In this document: positions 21,765 through 33,300 of the stretch, piece by piece
Layout: each line of letters opens with the position of its first letter
How positions within the stretch are numbered: position 1 is the first letter of the stretch
Notes under the pieces: model-generated
Seen by the model: the letters and a program-made list of their open reading frames with translations, nothing else
Told to the model about the DNA's origin: nothing
Databases searched by the model: none
Source: Halocafeteria seosinensis
Lineage: Eukaryota; Sar; Bigyra; Bicosoecida
Reading direction: 5' to 3'
Length of the DNA: 40,809 bases
NCBI GenBank assembly: GCA_001687465.1
Contig: LVLI01000262.1
Span: 1-40,809, forward strand
Program-made: the position numbers and the translations under genes

Positions 21765-23625
21765 ATGGAAAATAGAAGTGTTTTAGCGGTATTTATGGCT
21801 CTGGGAGCTGCTTTGCTATGGTCTGGGCAAGATATTCAGCAAGGGATTATTGCTCCACAAGGCTATATGAGTGCCCCCAAAGCTACATCAAACATCGTTG
21901 GTTTGGAAACAGAGAGAAAGACAGCGTTCTCCTTTATCGCTTTGGCGTCAGCGGAGGAAGCAGCCCCAGAGGAGGATAAAAACGTGGACCCGAATGGTCA
22001 GAATCAGCAGGACAATGGTAATAATGGCGAAGAAGCTCAGCAAGATAACAATGAGGAAGCTGCAAAGCAAGGAGGGGATGGTAACAACCAAGAACAACAA
22101 GAGCAACAACCGAACCAGCAAGAGCAAGAGGAACAGAAACGGCAGGAAGAAGAACGTCAAAGACAGCACGATGAAGAAGAGCGAAGAAAGTTAGAGGAAA
22201 TACAACAGAGGCAACAAGAAGAACGAGACCGACAGGAAGAGCAACAGCAGCAGCAACAGCAGGAGGAGCAACAACAACAGGAGCAGGAGCACCAGCAACA
22301 AGACCAAGAGCAGGAGCAACAACAGGAGCAGGAGCAGCAACAACAACAGGAACAGCAACAACAGGACCAAGAGCAGCAACAACGACAGGAGCAGGAGCAG
22401 CAACAACAACAGCAGGAACAGGAGGAGCAGCAACAACAACAGCAAGAGCAGGAGCAGCAGCAACAACAACAGCAAGAGCAGGAGCAGCAGCAACAACAAC
22501 AGCAGCAGCAGCAACAACAACAAGAGGGACAAAAATCTGAAGAGGAAAAATGGCGGGAAGAAAAGAGACAGCAAGCTGAAGAGGATGAAAAGGCCAAGAA
22601 AGGTGAGCATCCTCCTCCTGTCGCGCGGCCCGAAGATGAGCAGCAACAAAACTCTGAAGGCTCAACCGAAACTAAGCGCGGAAATCCCCCACGTCCCATG
22701 ACAATCGATAAGACTGTCCGGCGACGGTCTAAACCCGGTAAGGGAGAGCGCAAAGAACCTGAAACTATACTGGATGATGATGATTTGGACGAGGAAGATG
22801 AAGAAGGCCATGGCGAGATCCATTCGTCAGCGTGGCAACCCAACAACCTGCTTACTTTCATTTTACAAGCGGGGGAGAAAACGGAATTTTTTGAGGATGT
22901 AGGTATCTTTTCTTTGTTTTTCTAACATCTGACATCTGTTTTACTGTGTAACTTCTCGCAGGTATCCGATGAGGAAGAAGGGGTGATTATTAGAGGCGAC
23001 TTCTTCGTTAGTGCCGGAGACGAATTCACTGTACTTGTTGACATTGTTGACCCAGATGGTGAAGTTATATATGAATCCGAACCTATACCACAGGGTGACT
23101 TCAAATTCTTTTCCAAGTAGGTTTTCAACGCCGTGTGCGATATTAGTCCAATGAGTACAGTGCACTATCCCTCTTGGTTCCCAGGCAAGGAGACTATCGA
23201 ATTATTTTTACTAACCCAAGTGCTACAAGCCCGCGAGTTGTAACTCTGGCTTTCTTGAAGGGGTCAGATGAAGACGATGCCTTGTGGAAATATGCGAAGC
23301 ATGAAGATACCGATCAGTTGGTTAAGAAGATCTCTGCGGTACACCAGAAATTGGACCCTTTAATTGCTAATCTACACTATAGTGATGTTCACTTCAGGCG
23401 ACACTTACAAAGTGAGTTTGCCCTTTATTCGCTATTCTTTTCGTCCTTGTATTTCGGATGATGTATGCTCTGTCGGCATCTGCAGCTCAAGGTAGCACCA
23501 ACCAGAGGGTTGTTTGGTTTACCCTCCTGGAGACCTTTGTCTTGCTGTCAGTGATGCTCACTCAGGTGATTCTTATTCGGCGTTTGAACCTGGACGGTGC
23601 AAATTATGGAAAGAGCATTGTCTAG
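21765..23625 (+). CDS. p24/emp24-gp25L family GOLD protein with large Gln/Glu insertion
   Basis: Four exons (21765-22898, 22962-23116, 23185-23411, 23486-23625) encode 551 aa, against about 200-230 aa for typical p24 proteins. The chosen ATG opens directly into a signal peptide (SVLAVFMALGAALLW); ATG 21648 would add 39 residues. Residues about 79-258 are Gln/Glu-rich with long Q runs; the DNA includes 30-bp tandem units at 22401-22490. The GOLD domain (about 357-460) has 'FILQAGEKTEFFED', 'DPDGEVIYES' and 'GDYRIIFTNP', then a coiled coil and a transmembrane segment at about 514-537 preceded by the p24 signature 'NQRVVWF' and followed by 'QVILIRRLN'. p24 proteins are COPI/COPII cargo receptors of the ER-Golgi. 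The usual GOLD cysteine pair is replaced (T/E and I), and the tail ends KSIV, without a KKxx or FF signal. Confidence 0.88.
22401..22490. repeat. 30-bp tandem repeat in the polyglutamine tract
   Basis: Three head-to-tail 30-bp units; the second and third (22431-22460, 22461-22490) are identical and the first differs at a few bases. They encode a ten-residue Q/E unit. CAA and CAG codons are mixed, which usually reduces slippage. Confidence 0.85.
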
Positions 23626-23740
23626 GTTCCGGAAACGATTAAGTTGTTAGTTTAGTTTACATTAATACAATGCAAAGCAAGGAAACGTTGTACAACTAGT
23701 GAGGTACATTCTTCTTTTTGTCGTGGTTTTCCGTCTCGGC

Positions 23741-24274
23741 CTATGATTCAATCAGTTTCTTGAGACAGCTTTTCAAATCACCCCCTGATTCTCGTAGGCT
23801 TCTCTCAGCATCTTTACGTGTGTAGTCGAATTGCTCCATGATCACTTTGAGGTCGCTGTCATTGATCTTGATTGCGTTCAGTTCCTTCTCTCTGGAGCCA
23901 CCACAAATTTCCAGGCGTGTTGTCTCTCAATGGATCGGGTTCTAGATCTCACTCGTAACGTACCTTTGCTTGCGCTTCGCTTCCAATTCTTGTTCTTGTT
24001 GCGCGAAGTCAGACAATGCCTGCAAATACACACACCCTATCTTACGCGTGTACCTTGCACTGCACACACAAGGAAAACTTACCTTTTTGAGGTGATCTGC
24101 ACTATAGTGACTGAGGGAAACTTGCTGCTCATCCACGTAATCCGTCAGTTTTTCTAAATTCTCAGCTTCCTCTTTGCGTGGAGCTCCTCTTTCTTGTTGG
24201 GCGTCCCCCCCTTCGGCAGCTGCCGCCGCGGCAGCCGCGGACGCAGATGACTCAGAATTTTTGCTCTCGGACAT
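23741..24274 (-). CDS. HYPK-like NatA-associated chaperone (UBA/NAC-alpha-like C-terminus)
   Basis: Three exons (24274-24083, 24019-23964, 23891-23741; introns 63 and 72 bp) encode 132 aa, close to human HYPK (129 aa). An N-terminal Ala run (eight residues) and Gln/Glu-rich stretch lead into 'NLEKLTDYVDEQQ', matching the HYPK motif 'ADLERVTDYAEEKE'. Then comes a helix 'AQQEQELEAKRKQREKELNAIKI' and the UBA-like end 'NDSDLKVIMEQFDYTRKDAERSLRESGGDL'. HYPK binds the NatA N-terminal acetyltransferase at the ribosome and modulates it, and acts in nascent-chain chaperoning. The frame is open upstream of the chosen ATG, but that part resembles nothing in the family, so I keep 24274. It is tail-to-tail with the p24 gene, 115 bp apart. 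Confidence 0.9.
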
Positions 24275-24981
24275 CTCTCGTGAATTCGAAAGTACCACTA
24301 GAATCGCAGTAAAGTTATCTATCGGGTGGAATGGACTGACAAATACCCTCAGGAAGTTCTGAATGCAACTTCCTGGGGCATTTTTGGGAGTCAGCTTAAC
24401 TTCAACTTCTTCCTGAGCGGGACTTTGGAACTCTAAAAAGTTCATTCATTACTAGTAACATAAGGGCACACTAGAGAAATGTGAGAGAATCGCTATGAAT
24501 TCACTTTTATTTTCTGAACTTATGTCTACTGGGTACTTCGCACGGGCGCAAGGAAGTGTGTGCATCTTAACTTGTCTCAGAGCTTTAGAAACCACCGGTG
24601 GTAAACATAGGTAAAGCTACAGAACTAAGAGTACCGAAAATATAAGAGAAAGATCTCCCGAATTCTAGTAGACCAAAGTTAATCTTAGAGACAGTACTTG
24701 GTAGTGCTGGTCTCAACTCCTGCGGTCTCGGGGAAATGCAATGACCGACTGCGGTCGCCTCTTTTGCTGGCAGGTCACAAGTACACACACATATGTGACA
24801 GATGGCCCACCGGCCGTTGTGTTCCCATGTCAGCAAGGCTGCAGGAACAGCGGGCCCGTCGCTGCTTAACACGAGCGCATACCGCTCGGTCCGCTCCTCG
24901 TTAAGAGGATGCGGTCAACTCCCCGACGACCCATGGTCATGACTCATAAGTTTGGAGTTGATAGAGGAGCAAGGGTTGTTC
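24275..24981. other. Intergenic region, no gene recognised
   Basis: 707 bp between the HYPK start and the stop of the next minus-strand gene. It should hold the HYPK promoter. The open frame upstream of HYPK (to about 24445) and another minus-strand frame near 24585-24872 show no family resemblance. Confidence 0.45.
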
Positions 24982-25779
24982 TTATCTGTCTTTTTTTTCG
25001 AACCTACCTTTCTCCATGAAAAACCATAGGCCGATACCACCAAACGATCCGTGCACGTATATACCCCATATTTCAGTGAATTTCCAGTTTCTTGAGTCCT
25101 GGACAACAGTTGCCTCGAGGAGCCATCCTTTTTGGCACACATCACTAACTTCTTTGGGAACATTGACTATCATAACCTCGCCCTTCTGTGGAGCATTTGC
25201 CAGATACAGTTTCCGTGGCTTGATGTTCTCAATTGGAAAGCATCCTCTTCGCTCTCCATTCTCTTCTACTACTCTCGCTGAAAATCCGGGAGGCGGTCTG
25301 GTCCCCGTGCTTGCCTGGTAATGTCGTGCATGGACTCCACCAGGAGGTGGGAAGTGCTCGGCCATTTTCGCAAACGCATCCTCCGCGCGCTCAAGCTGAT
25401 CATCACATCTATGTAGTCGCTCGATACACATGGCGACGAATCCGGCTCCGAGGTAATTGTTGTTCTTTAACCATAGCACGAAATTCTTGATAACCTTCAC
25501 GGCATTGGTGAGGGACTTCTTGGTCATGCCAGGAATTTTTCGAGGGCAGTAGGATACCAGGAAGTCTCCAATGTACCATGACACCTCGCCTGCCCCGAGT
25601 TCTTCCAGGGTTTTCTTCTTGTTGGATAGTATCGAGCTCTTGAAATGGTTGATTATCCCTTCATAGTGCTTGGCTGCCTTCTGCGGCAAGCGGCAGTAGC
25701 AATCCTCGATGAACTCGCTGAAGGTCTGCGAAGCAGGGGTGTCTAATTTGATACCATTCTCCTCTTTCTTGGGCGACAT
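24982..25779 (-). CDS. Unrecognised protein with recombinase-core-binding-like helical N-terminus
   Basis: A single exon encodes 265 aa. Residues about 20-105 are all-helical and resemble the N-terminal SAM-like/core-binding domain of phage-type tyrosine recombinases and related orphan proteins: 'FIEDCYCRLPQKAAKHYEGIINHF', then 'YIGDFLVSYCPRKIPGMTKKSLTNAVKVIKNFVLWL'. A linker with Pro/Gly follows, then about 75 residues of beta-type sequence (KPRKLYLANAP, GEVMIVNVPKEVSDVCQKGWLLEATVVQ). No catalytic recombinase domain (R...HxxR...Y) is present, so recombinase activity is not proposed. Intron absence and the prokaryote-like domain raise the possibility of acquisition from bacteria or archaea. 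No signal peptide. Confidence 0.68.
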   Translation of the reverse strand: MSPKKEENGIKLDTPASQTFSEFIEDCYCRLPQKAAKHYEGIINHFKSSILSNKKKTLEELGAGEVSWYIGDFLVSYCPRKIPGMTKKSLTNAVKVIKNFVLWLKNNNYLGAGFVAMCIERLHRCDDQLERAEDAFAKMAEHFPPPGGVHARHYQASTGTRPPPGFSARVVEENGERRGCFPIENIKPRKLYLANAPQKGEVMIVNVPKEVSDVCQKGWLLEATVVQDSRNWKFTEIWGIYVHGSFGGIGLWFFMEKGRFEKKDR

Positions 25780-26303
25780 GATGCTAGTCTGAGTATCTCA
25801 ACCGTGTAAGTAATCCATACGATGCATCAATCGGATTCCACCAGATCCAAGTAACAAGGTCTCACCTTCAACTGGTGAGGTAGTTCTCTCAACCACAAGT
25901 TATGGTCCATAATACACTCACTAAGGAAATATTCTTGCAAATAGTTCTGCACTGTGTGAATTCGGGTACAAGTGGTCTGTACTACTGCTGGCAAACTGGA
26001 ACGCGCCTCGGTACGCCAGAGCGAAGGATTCCAGGTCAAGTCTCACCTGGTGGTGCCGCGAATCAGCAGTGAATAAGCGCACGTGCCTATATATATACTG
26101 TCTTTTTTGTTTAAAAGTACAATCGTATATCACCGTGGCTACCCCTACGGCGGCCCTCATTTCCTCTTAGGTGGCTGTGGATGTGGTCACCATAGAATAT
26201 GGCACGACTCATTAGTTCAAATATGGATCCGCGCAGTACCTATATTTAACATCTCATTCACTGTTGGAGTCTAGAGTGACTCTTCGGGATCGCCAATAGC
26301 AGT
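25780..26303. other. Intergenic region, no gene recognised
   Basis: 524 bp between two minus-strand genes. It contains the 5' flank of the 265-aa protein gene and the 3' flank of the acid phosphatase. Nothing specific is recognised. Confidence 0.45.
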
Positions 26304-28016
26304 TCACAGCCTCAACCTCCTCCGGACATACTGCACACCAACGGCAGTCATGAGAACCAATGGGAAGACGGACCAAGCACTGAAAACTGCTGGACCAGAT
26401 GTGGCTGCCAGTCTCTTGTTTTCAGAGTCATACCCATGTGTAGAACTGACACTCCCTATTCTTTGTGAGGGTCCCCCCTGTGACCGGTGTGAGCATTCAG
26501 ATTGTGTGTTTTTTCCTCCAACCTCACACATTCGATCCCATTCTGTCTGGGATAATCTTTTACGTTCCAGGAGTGAAATGAACTTGTCTAAAGGGCATAA
26601 ACCGTTGACACTCTGCTCTTCACAGCCCGGAAAGGTCACTATATTGCTTCCCGAAAAGGGCGGGGGGTGCCTCTCTCCGGAATTGGTGCGATCGTAAGTC
26701 CCCAAGCCCTTGTTGTAGAACGCTCGAACAAAGAACTGATTGACGGGACGTCTAACAAGCTCAAACACTAGCGTAGACAGATAAGGTGGGTTTGGAGATC
26801 CACGGTAATCCATATTTAGTGAGCGAAACATTGCCGCAAGGAACGTGTCGTGACTACTGTATAAGTATAGTTGTGGCCCACTCTTTGGAGATGCATAGTC
26901 CACTGGGCGAAAACCTCGCTGCGCGGCTCCAACAGATGCTGCTTGCATCCGCGATAGCACTTCATCCACCATTCTACCGGTAGAAGCTTTTTGAACCTCT
27001 GGCGTAGACCATCTTAGCCACTTCATTTCATTACTTAGCTGTAAGTGCTCAGGTACCAGTAGAAGAGATTTTCTTTCACGAAGTTCAGCAATATGTCACT
27101 CTGGCACTTACTTTTGTTAAAGTTTCCATCTTTGCTTCCGTCATTCCCTCTGGCCAAGGATATCGATACAGCCTCATGACATTCAATGAGTCTCTTACTT
27201 TATTGAGAAGACCAAGGTCTAGGTACCGGAGGCCGGCCATATCGGCGAGCTCTCGCCGTAGCTCTTCAGAAGTTTTCTTTATTCTAGTATACTCCTCTGC
27301 GTTCACTTCTCTCTCTTCATCAGCAAATCGTCTCCAAGCAGGACAAGTTTCATCGCTAAAGGCTCTCAAGAGAGAATCATATTGCCGCGGTGTCGAGTAC
27401 ACGGGAATCGCCTCTAAACGATGTTTGGTCAGTCCAGGATGTCCATTGGGTTGGACAGGGCCTGTGCCTGGTGGAAATAAACCATGCAACACTCCAATAG
27501 CTGTCCGATGTGTCCTGATCGAATAAAGTACGACGGCATTCAAATATACTTCCATTCATTCTCTCATGAGCCTGCTTACCTGTCATAGTCCGTCGATCTA
27601 GCTCGGACGGCCGTCGAAGCGTACCTCGGCGTTATCATGTTATACTGCTCCATATAGCGCTGTCTGAGAATCTGCCCCAAGGTGAAGGACTCATTCAGTC
27701 CCCGGGCCGTCAATTCCCCTAGTCCATTCGGCCAGCGTTCATTGCACTGTTGCTCGCTGGGGAGACATATGATGGGCGACCGATCTCCATGGCGCATGAT
27801 CACCAGAGACAATTCCACTCTCTCTTGCGTATTGCCTTGGTTCTGTAGTCCTCGAGTGATCGAGGAAGTAGCGGCAGTATTCGTCTTATTTGGAGGCGCT
27901 TTGGCTTCCGCTACCCCGATGAAGAGCACAAAACTGCATACCGCTAACACTGCTACTAATACAAGCAGACATCGCCGCATGTGTGAAATTCTCATCCTAT
28001 CCATCCCTACCTTCAT
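26304..28016 (-). CDS. Membrane-anchored histidine acid phosphatase
   Basis: Three exons (28016-27580, 27514-27112, 27038-26304; introns 65 and 73 bp) encode 524 aa. An N-terminal hydrophobic segment (about 16-36, CLLVLVAVLAVCSFVLFIG) serves as signal sequence. The catalytic RHGxRxP motif is RHGDRSP at 75-81, and the HD acid-base motif is 'YSSHDTFL' with HD at 343-344, both intact. 'DYDRTHRTAIGVLHGLFPP' corresponds to the conserved 'DxxRTxxSA...GLFP' region. A C-terminal hydrophobic segment near 497-516 with a basic tail (RRRLRL) predicts a type I membrane protein, the topology of lysosomal acid phosphatases. The enzyme hydrolyses phosphomonoesters through a phosphohistidine; the natural substrate is unknown. 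Confidence 0.88.
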
Positions 28017-29002
28017 CTACATTCAACTGAAAATCAAAACATATAGGTGGCTAGCAACTGCAGTGTCCAATGGTACAACGCAGTTCCCGACTGTGGACTG
28101 TGACGGTAATTGGTGTGTACTTCCGCGTCACTCGACTTCCACTTCCGGTGGTAGCAGAAGGCCACCCACACACCGGCAACAAACAAACGTAAAAAAATGG
28201 GACCTTTATGTTGGATGATGCATCTTGTGAAACCTACTGGTGATTGTCGCTACATATATGTATTTTTGGGGTGAACATCGGTTCCACGGAACCACATGCA
28301 CCAGCCGGTGGGCTATCTGTCACATTTGTGTGTGTGTGTGTGTGTGCACAGCTACATCATGATTGCTGCTCGGGAGTCTGCTGAATCAAGGCTTGTATGT
28401 CGTGAATGCTGGGTTTTACTCTGCACTGCTAGTTCCTGAGATCCGCGAGGCTGATATACCGGTACACGATAAATTTTATTGTCGCTCCTTCGAAACGCTT
28501 GGTTTGGTTCCATCATGAACTTCCATAATCTTCAAAAGTTATATGGGGCCCTCCTATTTCCCGTTCTAACCGGAAATAAGCTTCTAACTACAAAAGTTCT
28601 GTAACTTCTAAGCTGCATCTTGTGAACCTAATGTACAAGGTACAGGCTGTTACAAGGCTGCAGTACAGCAGAGTAACCGCATTGCTGTTTGCAGAACAGG
28701 GCTGATATATTACGATCAAGCAAGCAAGAGGACCTTATAGACCTACACTTTACAAAAGAACAAACGCACAGAATACTAATCAAGAGAGTGCGCGATCCAA
28801 AGATCCAGAGTCGCTAGTACAGGGAGGGGACAATTCTCTGTCTATCAATGGCACTATTAGCCCAGTTTCCCACACAAAGTCCACAGTACCAACTCTGCAT
28901 GTACTGCGTCGTCCCTATGCTATCACTCCACGGTGTCCTGGTCGCAGTTTAACGTCAAGGAAGCGTTGTATCCACCTAAGTTCCGTACGGTTGTAGAGGA
29001 AC
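28017..29002. other. Intergenic region with a (TG)10 microsatellite
   Basis: 986 bp between divergent genes (acid phosphatase and PA14 protein). It holds a (TG)10 run at 28327-28346. No reading frame here is supported. Promoters of both genes should lie at its two ends. Confidence 0.5.
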
Positions 29003-29875
29003 ATGAAACGGTCCACGCATCGACCTATCGAGGACGTGCTACGTTTTCCGGACTGCAATTTTTGCTCGAAGATATATTTTATCTTGATTCTGTTGTTGCA
29101 CATTCAGCTTGGTATTGGTGCCAGTACACGCAGGCCCGAATGCCAGTCCTGCAGCCCAGGGTGGAATGGTACATTGTTCCGAAAGGATGGTAGTGCTCTT
29201 AACAGCAATTCCTTAGCGGAATTCGAAAGTAATATCATCCTTTCTGGCATGTCCGAAGTGATATACTCGGAACTAAGCAAGGAGGAAATACCCAAATATA
29301 GTGTCTGGCCACCCGTAAACGGACCGCTTAAAGTTAAGGACTATTTCTTCGCATACTTCCACAGCGTGCTCCAGGTGCCGAAGACGGGGACATACAAATT
29401 CTTTCTTGCTTCAGATGATGGTAGCAGTATGTATCTTGATGGAGAGCAGGTTTGTCACATTTCACGGCACTCGTCCTATCGTTGCGGTGTACAATTTGAA
29501 AGGTGTGTATGTGTGTGTGGTCACAGCTGATTTCCAACGATGGCGTACACGGCGAAGAAACAAGAACGGGAGAAAAAACGCTTGACAAAGGACAACATAT
29601 CATTGAGGTAGGTAAAGGATAAATGCGATTCTTATGGCTTGAGAGCTCTGTTATGTATCGATGAACAGGTGAAGTACTTCGAACTTGACGGGGCAACCAC
29701 CTTGGTTGCCTCGTGGGAATGGATGGATTCGGATCCGGGACCAGCGGGAATGAAGGGGAAAACGATCCTTAGTAGCAAATGGATATGCCATATGGTACCA
29801 GCGACCACCATGAAGGAAGTATTACACGTACAACGAGGCTTCAGGCTGGCGCAAGTCGAGGTCGAGAGTCGCTAA
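29003..29875 (+). CDS. Secreted PA14-domain protein; 3' end uncertain
   Basis: Three exons (29003-29449, 29527-29607, 29669-29875). The N-terminus has a basic region and signal peptide (IYFILILLLHIQLGIGA), then a Cys-containing segment 'PECQSCSPGWNGTLF'. The PA14 domain spans about 85-195: 'DYFFAYFHSVLQVPKTGTYKFFLASDDGSSMYLDG', 'LISNDGVHG', 'LDKGQHIIEVKYFEL' and 'LVASWEWM'. PA14 is a beta-barrel usually involved in carbohydrate binding or adhesion at cell surfaces. The TAA at 29873 is followed in the same frame by 'LDIRYYSGGTTLLRWS', itself like a PA14 C-terminal hairpin, and another frame stays open to 30225 if a 50-bp intron (29798-29847) is spliced. The true C-terminus is therefore unresolved: short form, alternative splice form or a decayed second PA14 are all possible. 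Confidence 0.7.
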
Positions 29876-30364
29876 CTAGACATACGATATTACTCCGGCG
29901 GAACGACATTACTACGATGGAGTCCTACAGTGTACCCAGTGCTTCTTCCCCAACCCCAGAGAAACGACATCAGCATGAGTATGCCATGGCCTCCAGTATG
30001 CTCGTAACAATAGCACCGAGTCAGGGTAGCGAATGCCTTCGTGCCACGAAGTCCGTGTCAGTCACTACCCAATTCAGTCCTATCCAGCTGGTGGCCTCTG
30101 GTACAACCAATTTAAATGTGACTTCCGGATTTAGGTGTCACCGGTATTGGTATTCAATCGCTGCAGCTCGATGGAAGGATTCCAGCCTCTATTGCACTTC
30201 CTCCTTCAGCTTGGTCAATCCTTGAGAAGAGATGTTGCGCGACACTTGGTAACAGCAAACGGCTATCTTCAAAGACCGCCATAATGCACGCACACACGCG
30301 TAAGTACAGGTGGAATGATAGCGTCTCTTTTCCTCCTCCAGTTACCTTCGCGTAAGCGCGGACA
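29876..30364. other. Possible extension or decayed tail of the PA14 gene
   Basis: 489 bp between the PA14 stop and the DIS3-like stop. One frame is open to 30225 and Ser/Thr-rich, and another contains the PA14-like hairpin mentioned under the PA14 gene. Neither can be confirmed. Confidence 0.35.
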
Positions 30365-33300
30365 CTAACTAACAAGGCCAACTTCACGTCTAGCGTGACC
30401 CTTGAAATAAAACCTTCCTCGAGAATGAACTAAGACTCTTAGAGGTTTGCCAGTGCCAGTGGATACTTGACTGCGGGGCTCATCGTCCTCAGTGCTAGCC
30501 TGTCCTGGGTATATGACTAAGGATGGTTTCCGATTAAGCCTAAGTTTGCCCTTTAGATGCGGCGGTTTTAAAGAAATGAACGTGTCTTCAACAAGTTGAG
30601 GCCTCTCATTCATCCTAACTATTGGGTTTTTCCATGAAGGCTCATCGGTTTCCCCAGCAGATAAATGATGAGCCTGTATATCATTGGAGACCTCGTTTTT
30701 TGGTGCGCTAGATGAAGGTATGTCGTGCAACTTGTTACAACTGGGGGAGCCGAGGAGTTCATACCGCAAAGGAGGACGGCGAACTCTTGCACTGTGGAAG
30801 TCACACGTGACAAGCAGCTGGACTTTGTCCAAAGGCTGAAACGAAGCAATCACCCTCTGATCCACCTCGATCGACAGCTTTGATTCACTCAAACAATGAT
30901 TCAAGGTTCCTTCGTAGATTGGTACCCTTAGGCACCCATTATCCGACAAATCTTTTACGGCCTCCCACGAGCGCTTCTCCAAGTTACCAACGTTAAAATT
31001 AAGAGTTTCCGACATTTGCTCAAACGAGAACGCATTATCGGCCTTACTAGTTCCCTTTAGAAATTGAGGCGGTATTGTTAAGGTGCCAGCGGAGTCCGTC
31101 AGGAAAACAGTTCCTTCGATTTCGTACTTGGGTACATACACTCGTATGCGATTCGAGTATGTCGACCCAATAACCCCCTTAACTATTTCCACGCGGGTTG
31201 CAAAATGCAGTGCAAGATACAATTCTTCGCATTCCCTTGACGCTATCTTGGCCTCCCGATGACGGATATTTGCTTGGTTACATATAGAAGCAAGGGCTTT
31301 AGCCGTATAATCGGGGCTTACCGGCTTTGGTGCATCCTGCACCTTCTCATCAGATACAGTTTTCCGGTGAGAAGTGGAGGCGACTTTCGAGGGATTGGCC
31401 CGCTCGTCGACTTCTCCAGCGGTGGAACTCTTCAGAGCTACATCCCCTGAAACTTTTCCCTTTCGGCCTCTACCGTAACTAGAGTAATCTTTATCTAAGT
31501 CTAAATCGAGCAAATCATCAAGAAGTGAATCCTCGCTGGCCTCGTCGATACTTCTATATTCGCGGTGTTCAATGCCTCCGCTAGAATCCATTGGTCTCGA
31601 GGTATCGGGAGCAGTATCAAACTGTAGCTGGCGATCGTGTTCCTCATTATAATCCGCAGTGCCCTCTTCCTTCTCCGCAGGTGCTCTAGGCGAATAGTTC
31701 GCGCCACTCCCTGCCTCGATACTTTCAGTGCCTCCCAGAAGCTGGTCGACGTCTAAGTCGTTGAAAGCAGCGGTACAGCTCGAATTTCCGCGCTGGAATA
31801 GGTCGCTAAATTTCATTTGGAATGTACTTGGAGGTTTCACCGCTCCACTCGCATCGGAATCGGCGCTCAACTGGTACTTAGATGGCAACGCAAGGGCGTC
31901 TTTGAGAAGACGATGTACTACCAAATCCGCATAGCGCCTAATGGGAGAAGTAAAATGGGTATATCGCCTCAAGCCGAGACCATAATGACCAACGTTAGAG
32001 TCTTCGTTACAGGCCTCTGTAGAAGTAACAAAATCTTGCATCCATGTCTTCTTGTCCACCGAGGGAAAAGAGACGTCGAGCGATTCACTACATATGTATT
32101 CAGCTTCAGTCATTGCTCGCACCGTCATATTACGAATATAGCTTACTGACTCTTCTGATATCCTCTGTCCGTTTACTTCGTTCCTTTCCAGCCCATCCAG
32201 GAACTTGGCCAGTTTCTTATTGCTAGAAATATCAATGCTTTTTACATCTATTCCTGAACTCTCAAGTATCTGGAAAAGCTCCTCAAATCTGTCGCCCAGG
32301 GCTGGTAAGTGCCTTCGGATTAGAGCATGATTCGGAAACTTCCAACACAAAAAAGATGCTACCGTGCTGTTCGCAAAGATCATCAGATCAGCGATTGTCT
32401 CGTGTACTTCGGAGTGCTCACTATCATCTTCCACCATTTCAGGGCGTCCTTGAAGCTCATCGACGTGGAATGCGGTTTCAGACGAGTGGCCAAAGTTCAC
32501 GGACCCACTCTGCTGCCGCCAGCGACGTAAAAATCGACAAACAGTGAATAGGCCTCTTAGTGTAAATCGGAGCGATTGCAATGGCCCATCATACCCAAAT
32601 CCAGTTTTGTTAGGAGCTAGATCACCACCGTGAATGAGCTTATCTGCCTGGTCATAAGACAGAGCCGCAGCAGACCGGATGATGGACGGCCCCATCCAAA
32701 TCAGTGGTACATCGTTGTCATCGACCGCTAGTTTGAATTGCGTTTCCTCGATAGCAGGGTCAATGCTCCCATCTCTTTGCGAGAGAGACTTGATGTATTG
32801 TTCTGTCTGCTGGTTACACGGGCTTAGTTGCCAAAAGACGGAAACAGAAAATCGATCGACATCCGGGTGTAACGAACAGATATCTTCAGACAAGAGTTCC
32901 GGAAGCATATTAAAGCGCCTGTCAGGGAAATACAAAGTCGTGCCTCGACTACAAGCTTCTTGATCGAGAGAGGTTGATCGTCGTACAAAGTGTGAGACAT
33001 CCGCGATATGCACCCCCACTTCGAGGTTACCGTTGGACAGTTCCCTAAAACTTAAGGCATCGTCTATGTCAACACACCCAGGAGGGTCTACACTGCAGAT
33101 AACGTGTGTACGTCGCAAGTCGACTCGGGCTCCTTCTGTATCCCTGAAAATATCCCTAACACCATCTCGGGGAACATTTTTCTCGAAACGCGGGGTTTCC
33201 CATAGCTGATTACCATCGAAGTATCCAACTCTTGAACGGTATAGCATCGCACCTTCTGAGTCCCTCGACGGGGACGCCCCTTCTTTTTCCAGTATATGCA

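Noticed and set aside
21934-22861. Long minus-strand open frames of poly-Leu, poly-Cys/Ser and poly-Ala/Val opposite the p24 repeat
   Set aside because: CAA/CAG repeats contain no stops in any frame, so all six frames open automatically; none has a start context or domain.
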